From a virus, in the IMG/VR virus record IMGVR_UViG_3300045009_000155, positions 1-31,649 of that record: a DNA stretch of 31,649 nt; one strand, written 5' to 3'. Both the position numbers and the translations under genes were made by a program. Under the pieces are notes generated by a model. That model was not told the DNA's origin, did no database searches, and worked only from the letters and a program-made list of their open reading frames with translations. This document shows, one piece after another, positions 1 to 7,418 of this stretch (its first letter is position 1; every line of letters begins with the position of its first letter).

Positions 1-254
1 AATGTAAAGTCACTACATCGTTTTGCGTACAAGATAAATAAACCCTTGCGGTGCTTTTCAAAACACCAGCAATCTTTACTTTGACATCGTAATAAATTGT
101 TGTAGAAGAAATCGCAGTTGTGCCGAGATAATCGTTTACTGCACGTGGCGAGATATCTAATAAAGCAAAGTCCTTAAAACTTACTCCTGCCCCTGTGTAG
201 TTTGTTGTTGTACTTCCGTTCCATACAGACACATCAACAGAGTGTGTTTTAGTA
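1..254. repeat. Left copy of terminal overlap (circular join)
   Basis: These 254 bases recur at 31396-31649 in the same orientation, with substitutions only at 120 (g/a), 125 (g/t) and 127 (g/a). The overlap implies a circular or circularly permuted molecule of about 31,395 bp. The reading frame of the tail gene on the minus strand continues exactly through the join (1,203 nt, 401 codons), which supports true circularity. It could be a real direct terminal repeat or an assembly overlap between two strain variants. Confidence 0.93.
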
Positions 255-799
255 GTATTTTCCGCATCCGATAAAAATGAAATGAATAAATAACCCGTTT
301 GTAATCTTTCTTTGTTAAAGTAGATATTGGCGTAATCTCTGTTTGAGATAATGTTTCCTTGATATTGTGTTTCATACTCTGATGGAGTTAGATACATCGG
401 GCTTGTCGGTGTGTAAAGATAATCTTGAACGTAATTGTAACCCCTCTTTGTTGTAGTAGTTAGATTTGTGTAGGTTGTTCCATTATACTCTTCTCCGAAC
501 TTTAATTCATAATCGACATAATTATCCGAACCTGTATATGAGAAAACCGAAGGCGTTACGATATCTGGTTTAAAATAAGACGCCCAATAATTTCTAATTA
601 TGGGAGCAACATTAAAAATACCTTTTGAAGAAGTCGGTTGAGGAAAGTTCTTTAACCTTGTTATCAAACTACCACCTACATAAACATCGCAGACATATTT
701 AAAGTTTGTCTGTGTGGTATTTGTTGAACTTAATACAAACCACAATGGTGCGTGTAGGCTTGAGTAATTATCTGGAAAACTATTGATTGTTATTGCCAT
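1..799 (-). CDS. Tail protein, N-terminal 266 residues (cut by window edge)
   Basis: This is the 5' part of a gene whose 3' part is at 30992-31395. The start is the ATG at 799-797 (MAITINSFPDNY...), which overlaps the end of the upstream neck gene by 20 nt. No stop occurs down to base 1. Joined across the circular overlap it gives 400 residues. The protein is rich in Tyr, Thr, Ser and Asn, has no signal peptide or membrane segment, and looks like the beta-rich tail-tip or baseplate proteins of Bacteroidota siphoviruses; that assignment is from general resemblance. The downstream partner is the 717-residue tail protein, coupled by ATGA. GTG and short ATG starts further inside the frame are internal and not needed. 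Confidence 0.85.
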   Translation of the reverse strand, partial: MAITINSFPDNYSSLHAPLWFVLSSTNTTQTNFKYVCDVYVGGSLITRLKNFPQPTSSKGIFNVAPIIRNYWASYFKPDIVTPSVFSYTGSDNYVDYELKFGEEYNGTTYTNLTTTTKRGYNYVQDYLYTPTSPMYLTPSEYETQYQGNIISNRDYANIYFNKERLQTGYLFISFLSDAENTTKTHSVDVSVWNGSTTTNYTGAGVSFKDFALLDISPRAVNDYLGTTAISSTTIYYDVKVKIAGVLKSTARVYLSCTQNDVVTLH

Positions 800-1463
800 A
801 TTGTGAAATTAAAACTTTTATATCTTGCCCTAATATTTTGCTTACACTTACTGCGAAATCATTTCCAAAATATTCATTTACTGCATTATCAAAATATCCT
901 GTTTTTTTTAATCCTTTTTTCTTAATGTTAACCGCTACCGCATAAGCTATGCTTTTCTTTTTATTAGCCTCACTTACCATTTTAGATAGCGACTCCCTCT
1001 TTGCTTGTCGTTTCATTATAGATACATCGTTTCTTTTTATTCCGTTTCTATTAACCCAAGAAGAAATGTTTTTAAGCATTGACCTACTTACCCCTAAATT
1101 CTTAAAAGAATACGGAGAGTTTGGAGTTCCGCTTTCAACACCTTTTACTCCTTTGTTTACAAAGTCATAGTATTTAGCCGCTTTTGATTTAGCAGGATAA
1201 CCCAACGAAATAGAATAACCATTTCGTTCTTTTATTAAATCTCCTTGTGCTATATCATCACTCAACGCCCCTGTATCTGAAATACCTAATACCTCAATGT
1301 TATCCTTAACTTTTTTAATGAAGTTAGCAGCAGCCAATATCAAGTATTGTTCTAAAACAGGAAGTTTTTCCAATTTGAGAAAATCTTCTTTTGATGCTCC
1401 GAGTTGATTCAGGGTACCAGAAGAAAGAAGTTCCGATTGTAATTGTTTAATACTTTTTGGCAT
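780..1463 (-). CDS. Neck/tail-completion protein (HK97 gp10-like)
   Basis: The product is 227 residues. The middle reads YYDFVNKGVKGV followed some ten residues later by SPYSFK. This is the arrangement seen in HK97-gp10-type tail-completion proteins (aromatic-x-FVxxG, then a Pro-aromatic segment near a basic helix). The region after residue 130 is strongly basic (KRQAKRESLSK, NIKKKGLKK), consistent with a virion neck protein. It starts 17 nt inside the end of the frameshifted chaperone product and 10 nt after the zero-frame product. Its end overlaps the next tail gene by 20 nt, so it is translated in the tail operon. The role is inferred from motif shape and position; a minor head protein is the alternative. 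Confidence 0.6.
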   Translation of the reverse strand: MPKSIKQLQSELLSSGTLNQLGASKEDFLKLEKLPVLEQYLILAAANFIKKVKDNIEVLGISDTGALSDDIAQGDLIKERNGYSISLGYPAKSKAAKYYDFVNKGVKGVESGTPNSPYSFKNLGVSRSMLKNISSWVNRNGIKRNDVSIMKRQAKRESLSKMVSEANKKKSIAYAVAVNIKKKGLKKTGYFDNAVNEYFGNDFAVSVSKILGQDIKVLISQYGNNNQ

Positions 1464-2210
1464 ACGCTTTTCTTAATTCTTCGGCTTCGTGTTCGCCCTT
1501 TGCTTTAAGATATGAAAGGTCATTAAGGAATTGGAGCGTAGGTAACTCATAAGCCTCTTCAAGCGTGATTCTTTCGAATGTAGCAACCAATTCGGTTTGG
1601 TATATCCATCCAAAATACTGCATAAACTTTGATACACCGCTTCGGCTTGATACCTCGTTAGCTTGTTCTCCATTATCTCCCGAATCAAATAATCCTTCGA
1701 ATTCTTTATCCAATTTTTGTAAACTTGATAAAAAAAAACCACGCTTCCAAGAACTTGTGTTATCGGTGCTTCCAAAATATCCTGTGAGTACTCTTCGTGC
1801 CGACTTGCATCGTATTTTTCGACACGCCATCCGAATAATGTTCTCTTCATCGGCATAACCATACAAGCCGCTATTCTGTGTAGATTGGCGTTTACATCTT
1901 TTCCGAAGTGTTTAGTTTCAATGTAACGAGCCGCAGGAATCTTACGAACATCATAGATACACTTGTAACGCTTTCCTTTGAGTTTTATGAACCTTTCTGG
2001 TTGTGGCTTTATTTCTTCGTGGATAAAAGAAATAGCCTTTAAAAGCGGCTGTAAATCGCTTACAGGCAAGGAATCAATTTCGTGTTCCGTTAAGCCGGTA
2101 CAAATAGAAGCAGCACTAATGGCTAAATCTAAATCAGTAGCATCCTTACTTTTTAGGAATAAATCATTAAGTTGCTGCCATTGAAATACGTTTATATCTT
2201 TCCAAGTCAT
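1447..2210 (-). CDS. Tail assembly chaperone, -1 frameshift product (254 aa)
   Basis: Translation starts at the ATG at 2210, reads 160 residues to ...GSVVFF, slips back one base on the run of nine T (minus strand, plus positions 1738-1730), and continues as LSSLQKLDKEFEG... to 1447. The extension contains YFGWIYQTELV and LPTLQFLNDLSYLKAKGE, which resembles the C-terminal part of Bacteroidota phage tail assembly chaperones. Tail assembly chaperones coat the tape measure protein and commonly use a programmed frameshift (lambda gpG/gpGT type). The product ends 17 nt inside the following neck gene. A homopolymer sequencing error would give the same fused reading, so the frameshift is inferred from the heptamer and from both tails being open. 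Confidence 0.7.
1473..2210 (-). CDS. Tail assembly chaperone, zero-frame product (245 aa)
   Basis: This is the unshifted product from the same ATG at 2210. Residues 1-160 are shared with the 254-residue form. The remaining 85 residues (YQVYKNWIKN... to ...RANTKPKN) are basic and have no recognisable motif. In gpG/gpGT-like systems the unshifted protein is the abundant form and the shifted one is minor. The zero-frame tail is unusually long for that arrangement and overlaps about 85 codons of the shifted frame, so it may be partly a chance open frame. The gene follows a 169-nt gap after the large terminase. Confidence 0.65.
   Translation of the reverse strand: MTWKDINVFQWQQLNDLFLKSKDATDLDLAISAASICTGLTEHEIDSLPVSDLQPLLKAISFIHEEIKPQPERFIKLKGKRYKCIYDVRKIPAARYIETKHFGKDVNANLHRIAACMVMPMKRTLFGWRVEKYDASRHEEYSQDILEAPITQVLGSVVFFYQVYKNWIKNSKDYLIREIMENKLTRYQAEAVYQSLCSILDGYTKPNWLLHSKESRLKRLMSYLRSNSLMTFHILKQRANTKPKN
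1731..1737 (-). promoter_or_regulatory. -1 ribosomal frameshift slippery heptamer T TTT TTT
   Basis: On the minus strand the chaperone frame reads GTG GTT TTT TTT TAT, giving the canonical X XXY YYZ heptamer T TTT TTT inside a run of nine T. Slipping back one base opens the frame that ends at 1447. A GGAAG stretch lies a short distance upstream and could act as an internal anti-SD contact, although Bacteroidota use these weakly. No strong downstream hairpin was seen by eye. Confidence 0.7.
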
Positions 2211-2379
2211 ACCCTTAAATAGAAAAAACCCTTTGAGTTGTCAAGGATTCCTTGATAGTTCAAAAAGTCAAGTTATTGGTTTACTTTTTCAAGATATAAG
2301 TTAAGAAAAATTCATGCAGATTTTTATATTATTGGTACAACTTGCGTCTGCAATTTAAACCCATCGCCTATATGTACCT
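2211..2379. other. Intergenic region with palindrome before chaperone gene
   Basis: This is a 169-nt gap between the end of the large terminase and the start of the tail chaperone, and the longest non-coding stretch in the leftward block apart from the divergent region. It holds a near-perfect palindrome TCAAGGATTCCTTGA at 2241-2255 (7-bp arms, 1-nt centre), about 30 nt upstream of the chaperone ATG on the minus strand. A widely spaced ggtaca/tgtacc pair also occurs near 2336-2380. No intrinsic terminator and no convincing TTTG/TAnnTTTG promoter was found on the minus strand. An operator or a late promoter for a different sigma factor is possible. Confidence 0.4.
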
Positions 2380-3531
2380 TTATAGAAACGAATATTTCCC
2401 CTGTCCTGTGTTTCTTGTGTAATGATGCCAAGCCAAACCTAAAGCGATAACACAATCATCGTGAAAGCCTTGTGGTGCGGAATAACGAACCCCAGTAGGT
2501 GTGTATTGATATTGAAAGATTTCCAATTCTTCGGTTATATATCCTTGTGGAAATGTTATCTTTCTTTGTTGAATAGCCGAAGCCAATCCCTCCATTAGTT
2601 GTTGCTTGGAAGTTGGACTGAACTTAAACCCTGATATATTTAAGCCATCCCTTTGTAAATCCTCAAAGATTGGGTCTCCTGCTCCTGTGGAATCAATCAA
2701 CATCGGTACTTTAGGTAAATTATTTATTACCTGCTTAATCTGTCTCCAATCCTTTTGAAACCTATCAAAATAACAAACTGAACCATTTTTGTCGAGCCCT
2801 ATGATTACGGTGAAATCTACCGACTTCGCTAAATCAATCCCAAACGCAATAGGAGGCTCGTGGCTGACCTCAAATGTACATTGTTTGATATAACTACTCC
2901 CAAAAGGATTAGAGGCATTTTCGGCAGGATTAGCCATATATTCTTGCTCAAAGACAACTTCGGGTAGTTGGATTCTTGCATCGTCTATCTCTGTCTTGTC
3001 GATATAAGGATTATCATAAGTTGTGAACTTAAACGACTCCCAATCGGGTTCTCCTGACTTTAAGAATAAAGAGTAAAAGAAGTTCTTTCCCTTTGGTGTG
3101 GAAATAAACAACGCTCTTCCTTTGTAATCTGTTAAGGTAGGTCGGATTGAGTTGAGCCATCCGCTTTCAAGGTCTGGAATATATGAGGCTTCATCTATTA
3201 CTCCGAAATGGAACTTGCGACCTCGAAGGTTGTCTAATCTCTCTCCTGTAAAAAAATATATCGCTCCGCCATTTGGGAACTTAATTGACAGCTCCGATTT
3301 GTTAGCCTCAAAAGGTATTGATTTCGTTAGTTGGTCAAAAAATACTCTTGCCAAATTATAGGTCGGTGTAATATAAAATACTTGCTGACCTTGTAAAGCA
3401 TTGACTATTATTTCTATTTGTGAGAGTTCCGACTTACCAAACCTGCGCCCAGCTAATACAACTCTAAACCTTGCCTTTGAATCAAGAATCTTTTGTTGGT
3501 TAATATGTGGGTTAGGTAGTTCAAGCCTCAT
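2380..3531 (-). CDS. terL: Terminase large subunit
   Basis: This is the DNA-packaging motor ATPase and headful nuclease, 383 residues. The Walker A segment is AGRRFGKS at residues 27-34, Walker B with the catalytic acid is FGVIDE at 109-114, and the coupling segment STPKG is at 144-148. The RNase-H-like nuclease domain follows, with acidic residues in GIDLA (D232), LIDSTGAG (D280) and FHDD (D358/D359). The two-domain order and all key residues are intact. The start ATG overlaps the stop of the small subunit gene by 4 nt (ATGA), so the two are translated together. The length is at the short end of the usual large-terminase range but complete. Confidence 0.96.
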   Translation of the reverse strand: MRLELPNPHINQQKILDSKARFRVVLAGRRFGKSELSQIEIIVNALQGQQVFYITPTYNLARVFFDQLTKSIPFEANKSELSIKFPNGGAIYFFTGERLDNLRGRKFHFGVIDEASYIPDLESGWLNSIRPTLTDYKGRALFISTPKGKNFFYSLFLKSGEPDWESFKFTTYDNPYIDKTEIDDARIQLPEVVFEQEYMANPAENASNPFGSSYIKQCTFEVSHEPPIAFGIDLAKSVDFTVIIGLDKNGSVCYFDRFQKDWRQIKQVINNLPKVPMLIDSTGAGDPIFEDLQRDGLNISGFKFSPTSKQQLMEGLASAIQQRKITFPQGYITEELEIFQYQYTPTGVRYSAPQGFHDDCVIALGLAWHHYTRNTGQGKYSFL

Positions 3532-3890
3532 AGAATGGTTTTCCCATTAACAAAAACTACTTCGATTCTGCTATCAGTTTTTACTTGTGATGTCTCTTTC
3601 GGATTTCCGTAAACCCTTGTAAGTAAAGTTTCTACCGAATACAAAGAACCCTTCTCTAAACTTTTGCGCATCGCATTAGCAATTGTTTTTTCAAGTATTG
3701 TCGCTTTCGGGTTATCCCAAACCTCTTTTAAATCTTCTAAATCCATTTGAAGCATTACTTGAATCGTATCGTTAATCTCGGATAACCTATACCCTTGCTC
3801 CCTTAAAAGTGTCACGTATTTTTTAGGTCTGCCATTAGGGTTTGCGACCTCGCCTTTCTTGAAAGGTTTTAAGTTTTGATTGTTAGCCAT
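3528..3890 (-). CDS. terS: Terminase small subunit
   Basis: The product is 120 residues. The N-terminus reads FKKGEVANPNGRPKK, the hallmark of the DUF5681-type small-terminase N-terminal motif (KGxSGNPxGRPKG-like). The rest is predicted helical. The protein should bind the packaging site and deliver DNA to the large subunit. It ends in an ATGA overlap with terL, which supports the assignment. The 22-nt gap from the methyltransferase stop to its ATG at 3890 is A/T-rich. A minor alternative is a plain DNA-binding protein, but the neighbour makes the terminase role likely. Confidence 0.8.
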   Translation of the reverse strand: MANNQNLKPFKKGEVANPNGRPKKYVTLLREQGYRLSEINDTIQVMLQMDLEDLKEVWDNPKATILEKTIANAMRKSLEKGSLYSVETLLTRVYGNPKETSQVKTDSRIEVVFVNGKTIL

Positions 3891-3912
3891 TTCTCTCTAT
3901 TATCTCACTATT

Positions 3913-5010
3913 TTAAATAGGTAACCCATTCTTTTTGATTACTAATGTTGGGTCTAACTTTCTCATTCTATCTACTATGACTTGGCAGTATTTCGGGTCT
4001 AATTCCATTAAATATGTCTTAATCCCTTTTTGTTGTCCTGTTACCATTGTAACACCTGAACCGCCAAAAAAATCAGCAATACTATTAATATTGTCTTTTG
4101 TTTTTTCAATACACCAATTTACTAATAAAACAGGTTTTTGTGTTGGATGTACTCTATTTGCTTTTTCTGATGCTTGAGTAAATTGCCTTATTACACCTCT
4201 TATGTTTGTCCAAGCTAATTCACAATCCGTTTGGTCGCTTCCTCCGTTATTTTTATCCCATACGAGCCAACATTCACTATCTGGTAAAGCATTTGAGTAA
4301 TAGTTTGCACCCCACCAAATATGTGATGATTTTGGATAAAGTGAATAAATTAAATTAAAACTATTTTTTGCAACATCTGTATTATCATCACCTAAAATAT
4401 CATTCCCATATTTTTCCTTTAATACTCCGCTTTTACTTACGGCATTCATTCCATAAGGAGGGTCAGTAAATACCATATCAGCTTTCTCTCCATTCATTAG
4501 TTTAGCCACTTGGTCACTATCTGTACTATCTCCACAAAGTAAACGATGTTCTCCGATTTCAAATAAATCTCCTAAAACTATATCTGTTTGTATTGTTTCA
4601 GGAACTTCATAATCATCTTCTTCAGCTTTTAATACTTCCGTTTCAAAATTCGATATATCTAATCCCCACTCTTCTAATTTCTCCGCTTCCCATTCATTCG
4701 CTAAGTCGTTCCAATCCCATTCTCCAAAACCTACATTATCTTTAATGATAAATTCCTTTTGTTGCTCTTCGGTTAAGTCACTTGCTTTGATAACAGGAAC
4801 TTCCTTTAATCCTGCTTCCTTACAAGCCTTTAACCGCATATTCCCACCAAGAACTATCATATCATCATTTATAACGATAGGTCTCAACTTAAGCATTTCA
4901 GGGAACTCTTGAATTGACTTTACAAGTTTTTTGAACTTATCATCCTTAATAATTCTTGGATTTTTAGGATTCACTTTTACTTTCGTAATAGGTAGAATTT
5001 CTATTTTCAT
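3913..5010 (-). CDS. ParB-like domain fused to DNA methyltransferase
   Basis: From the ATG at 5010 the protein has 365 residues. A longer reading from TTG at 5034 is rejected because the ATG at 5010 sits in an ATGA overlap with the upstream small gene. Residues 1-105 form a ParB/Srx-type domain ([16 protein letters not shown] at 55-62). The methyltransferase part has the catalytic motif DPPYG at 183-187, HPTQKPV at 288-294 and the SAM-binding FFGGSG at 314-319. The order DPPY before FxGxG is that of beta-class N6-adenine or N4-cytosine enzymes. Such ParB-methylase fusions are common phage orphan methylases. It probably modifies phage DNA to block restriction or to mark DNA for packaging. The target site cannot be read from the sequence. 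Confidence 0.9.
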   Translation of the reverse strand: MKIEILPITKVKVNPKNPRIIKDDKFKKLVKSIQEFPEMLKLRPIVINDDMIVLGGNMRLKACKEAGLKEVPVIKASDLTEEQQKEFIIKDNVGFGEWDWNDLANEWEAEKLEEWGLDISNFETEVLKAEEDDYEVPETIQTDIVLGDLFEIGEHRLLCGDSTDSDQVAKLMNGEKADMVFTDPPYGMNAVSKSGVLKEKYGNDILGDDNTDVAKNSFNLIYSLYPKSSHIWWGANYYSNALPDSECWLVWDKNNGGSDQTDCELAWTNIRGVIRQFTQASEKANRVHPTQKPVLLVNWCIEKTKDNINSIADFFGGSGVTMVTGQQKGIKTYLMELDPKYCQVIVDRMRKLDPTLVIKKNGLPI

Positions 5011-5177
5011 ATAGCTTCTTTTACTTCTTGCCAATAGTCTCTGGCATCAAAAACGTGATAGTTGTTACATACTTGACATAGTTCTACGAGTTCATCGTAA
5101 ACTAAATCGGCTATTTTGATAGCTTTTTCTTTTCCGTACTCTTCGACTAATTTGTCTGCTTGTTCTTTTACTTTCAT
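5007..5177 (-). CDS. Small conserved-looking protein, 56 aa
   Basis: ATG at 5177-5175 gives [20 protein letters not shown]... ending ...[10 protein letters not shown], 56 residues. The start overlaps the glycosyltransferase stop by ATGA (5174-5177) and the stop overlaps the methyltransferase start by ATGA (5007-5010). The perfect coupling on both sides is the main evidence that it is real. It is acidic and helical, with a CQVC pair in the middle. Function unknown; the DKLVE-x-YG opening resembles small phage proteins often found near terminases. Confidence 0.8.
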   Translation of the reverse strand: MKVKEQADKLVEEYGKEKAIKIADLVYDELVELCQVCNNYHVFDARDYWQEVKEAI

Positions 5178-6172
5178 AAAGATTCAAATAATTGTTTTCT
5201 TTTTTTGTTTACTTCAAATAGATTAAAGTTTGTAATTGCCCATTCGAATAGTTCTAAACCCTTCTCTTGTCTATAAATAGCATCTTCAGTTACTTTTTTA
5301 ATTTCTTTATACCAATCTCCTTGTTGATTAATTTGAATTATTGGCGTGTTTAAATAAGGCTCAACGTGACTTCCAATTACAGGAATCTTCTTACAAGCTG
5401 CTTCTAATAGTTTTAGATTCGACTTCATTGAGTTAAACTTCGTTGCCCTTAAAGGAACAATTGAACAATCCGCATCGTTGTAAAAGTTCATATATTCACT
5501 AACCGGAAGGAATCTTCTTACATCTCCTAACTTCAAACCACAAGTAAAGTTTGAAATCATCCTATGCCAAATAGCCGAAGAACCTGCTCCAGAATCATCA
5601 TATCCGCATAACTGAAAGTGCACTTTTTGTTTCAAATGCACATCCGAAGCGACTTTTTTAAAAGGAAATTGAATAAGTTTAATATCCTCTTCGTGTGTTA
5701 TTGAACCTGTATAAACAAATTTTATTTTATCGGTTTGCTGCCTTACATCTGTAAATTGGTCATTACCATATGGAAGAGCATTTGGTAAGATGGCTACGTT
5801 TGAATTGATAGGTCTAATTTCATTCCATATTCTTTCATTTGTGCAAGTAACTAAATCGGCTGCTCTTATGTGATTAAGAATTTCTTGTGTAGGATAAACG
5901 CTTTCCAAAATGTGCGACCTATCTAAAATCCAATAATCATCAATGTCGCAAATCATTTTAAATCTATACTTATCTCTTTTTTCTAAAAGAATTCCTAATG
6001 GCGTCCCTGCAACAAAACGATTGAACAAAACAATATCAAAGTTCTCTTCTAATACTTCATCCGTAAGAGTGTCCGTAAACAAAGCATACGTTTTCTCTAA
6101 ATAGTAAATCGGTAGCATTAATCGGTGATAGCCGACTCCAGAGTTTTGAGTAGTTAATACAAGTATTCTCAT
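5174..6172 (-). CDS. Glycosyltransferase (GT4-like, GT-B fold)
   Basis: The product is 332 residues. The N-terminal half has a Rossmann-like opening (MRILVLTTQNSGVGYHRLMLP) and DIDDYW at 76-81. The C-terminal half has KFVYTGSI near 151 and the donor-binding type segment with KSNLKLLEAA at 250-259 followed by KIPVIGS, as in GT4 family enzymes. It probably transfers a sugar from a nucleotide-sugar donor onto phage DNA, a virion protein or a host surface target. Lying directly upstream of the methyltransferase and terminase genes, DNA or capsid modification is plausible, but the acceptor is unknown. The start overlaps the previous stop by ATGA and the stop overlaps the 56-aa gene by ATGA. Confidence 0.85.
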   Translation of the reverse strand: MRILVLTTQNSGVGYHRLMLPIYYLEKTYALFTDTLTDEVLEENFDIVLFNRFVAGTPLGILLEKRDKYRFKMICDIDDYWILDRSHILESVYPTQEILNHIRAADLVTCTNERIWNEIRPINSNVAILPNALPYGNDQFTDVRQQTDKIKFVYTGSITHEEDIKLIQFPFKKVASDVHLKQKVHFQLCGYDDSGAGSSAIWHRMISNFTCGLKLGDVRRFLPVSEYMNFYNDADCSIVPLRATKFNSMKSNLKLLEAACKKIPVIGSHVEPYLNTPIIQINQQGDWYKEIKKVTEDAIYRQEKGLELFEWAITNFNLFEVNKKRKQLFESL

Positions 6173-6495
6173 TTCTTGGGTCTACCTCTTTTCTTTTTTA
6201 CTTCTTCAATTGTGTTTTGAATAACCTCTGTTTGTATTTTCTCTTCTGCTTTTTGTATATCAGGTTGTACAAAATTATGTATACTATCCTCGTATAAAAC
6301 GATTAATCTTTTAAGCATATCGAATACACACTCTCCACACCAATAAGTTAATAAGAATTGTGCATCTAAATAATCTCGATACATTCTTTCGTATTCTCCG
6401 AGAACATCAAATGGAATGTTGCGAGTAAAACCGAGTTTAACGCTCTCAAAATTAATAATGTGTTCTTTGCAGTAGTCAATGTCTTTTTGCTTCAT
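6169..6495 (-). CDS. Phage protein with AT-hook-like C-terminus
   Basis: The product is 108 residues. The core holds LDAQFLLTYWCGECVFDML, with CGEC as a possible metal or redox pair. The last eight residues are KKRGRPKK, the RGRP core of AT-hook minor-groove binders. That suggests DNA contact in AT-rich sequence, although the match is short. It overlaps the membrane protein gene upstream by 20 nt and the glycosyltransferase start by ATGA. Function unknown; a small accessory protein in the pre-packaging operon is all the context supports. Confidence 0.7.
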   Translation of the reverse strand: MKQKDIDYCKEHIINFESVKLGFTRNIPFDVLGEYERMYRDYLDAQFLLTYWCGECVFDMLKRLIVLYEDSIHNFVQPDIQKAEEKIQTEVIQNTIEEVKKKRGRPKK

Positions 6496-6733
6496 ACAAA
6501 TTATTTAAAAAGTTTTTAAAGAATGGAGAAATAACTCCTGCCCCAAACATACATACAACCGCATCTGTTACATATTGCGGAAGTAAGAAAAGCAAAAGAG
6601 CAGTCCAAGCCGTCAAACACAAGGTGCAGTTAAAAGGTTTAAAGTCAAGATTCCACTTAAAGGGAAATCTGTTTTGACTAATAAAGTAAAACGAAAAGAA
6701 GTTAGCTGCTAAAATAATTTCAATCAAGTTCAT
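6476..6733 (-). CDS. Small membrane protein with CTLC motif
   Basis: The product is 85 residues with hydrophobic segments at about 1-20 (IEIILAANFFSFYFI), 38-53 (CLTAWTALLLFLLPQY) and 57-70 (AVVCMFGAGVISPF). The FNCTLCLTAW stretch resembles the cysteine pair of DUF1360-like phage and bacterial membrane proteins. It starts at ATG 6733 inside the end of the sigma-like gene (14-nt overlap) and ends inside the next gene (20-nt overlap). Function unknown; the location outside the lysis cassette argues against a holin. Confidence 0.7.
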   Translation of the reverse strand: MNLIEIILAANFFSFYFISQNRFPFKWNLDFKPFNCTLCLTAWTALLLFLLPQYVTDAVVCMFGAGVISPFFKNFLNNLYEAKRH

Positions 6734-7220
6734 TGTTTCTGATTTTATATTTCAAAAGTGTCTTTGCTTTACGAATAGTTTTTAATAATGACCTGTAAGG
6801 AATCTTTGTTTCTCTGGATATAGCTAAAAGGTTTTTTCCGTTTTGCGAATATAACTTTAAAAGTTCAGCTTCATACCAATGAAGTATCTCCATTCCTTGT
6901 TGAAGTTTAGTTACTAATGTTTCATCATATTCATCTTTAGGTAGTTCGTAAGTAACAGGAATTTCTTGATACACTTGTCTGAACTTCCGATAAAAATTGC
7001 TTCGGTCAGATTTAGCCATATTGAGGATGGTGCGAACAATAAAATACTTCAAATATCCTTGCTCGTACATACTAAACAATTTTTCTTCATCCATTTCGCA
7101 CAAAACCAAAAATACTTCTTGCCTCAAATCATCTTGCAATTCTAATGGCTGCATTTTGGATATTGCCTCATTGATATCCCTTGACTGATATAGTTCCGTT
7201 ATTATGTTTTTTCGGTTCAA
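6720..7220 (-). CDS. Sigma-70-like transcription factor
   Basis: The product is 166 residues. Residues 29-82 (DDLRQEVFLVLCEMDEE..., YFIVRTILNMAKS, FYRKFR) look like sigma region 2. Residues 115-158 (HWYEAELLKLYSQNG, AISRETKIPYRSLLKTIRKAKTLL) look like a region 4 helix-turn-helix. It is the first gene of the leftward block and could direct late transcription or act as a sigma-like activator. The start is uncertain: the frame has no ATG near its beginning, so TTG at 7220 is the best candidate; the frame stays open to a TAA at about 7262. A downstream ATG (residue 23) would cut into the first helix. An RNA polymerase-associated regulator without sigma activity is the alternative. Confidence 0.7.
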   Translation of the reverse strand: MNRKNIITELYQSRDINEAISKMQPLELQDDLRQEVFLVLCEMDEEKLFSMYEQGYLKYFIVRTILNMAKSDRSNFYRKFRQVYQEIPVTYELPKDEYDETLVTKLQQGMEILHWYEAELLKLYSQNGKNLLAISRETKIPYRSLLKTIRKAKTLLKYKIRNNELD

Positions 7221-7239
7221 AACGCTTACTAAATTAATA

Positions 7240-7275
7240 TATTCTTCTTCTTCTTTTACTTATTCTTCTTCTTCT
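7240..7275. repeat. Tandem 21-bp repeat with (TTC)n core
   Basis: The 15-mer TATTCTTCTTCTTCT occurs at 7240-7254 and again at 7261-7275 (period 21). On the minus strand it reads as two purine-rich AGAAGAAGAAGAATA tracts just upstream of the TTG start of the sigma-like gene. It could serve as an A/G-rich ribosome-standby or regulator-binding tract, or simply be slippage-prone repeat DNA. Confidence 0.8.
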
Positions 7276-7352
7276 TATAGCCTACCCAATAGAGTATGCT
7301 ATATCTACCAAATACCTATCAAATGGACTTTTTACCCAAAATATTACCTATT

Positions 7353-7379
7353 CTAACTTATTGATTTATAGTAAGTTAG
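7353..7379. promoter_or_regulatory. Inverted repeat in divergent control region
   Basis: CTAACTTA at 7353-7360 is followed after 11 nt by its exact complement TAAGTTAG at 7372-7379. It lies 40 nt upstream of the predicted rightward -33 box, in the 248-nt region between the two divergent operons. A dimeric regulator operator is the likeliest role; without a T-run and with an A/T-rich stem it is a poor terminator. The 9-mer TATTTGGTA also occurs in opposite orientations, at 7417-7425 (+) and 7306-7314 (-). Confidence 0.55.
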
Positions 7380-7418
7380 CGTATTAGGGAAAAAAATTAA
7401 AAAAAAGTTGATTAAATA

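Noticed and set aside
181-375. 64-codon minus-strand open frame near the left end
   Set aside because: It lies within the tail gene that spans 1-799 in another frame.
5011-5034. TTG start at 5034 for the methyltransferase
   Set aside because: The ATG at 5010 is in an ATGA overlap with the upstream small gene and starts right at the ParB-like domain.
7353-7379. Inverted repeat as intrinsic terminator
   Set aside because: A/T-rich stem with an 11-nt loop, no T-run after it, and it lies between divergent genes where a terminator is not expected.
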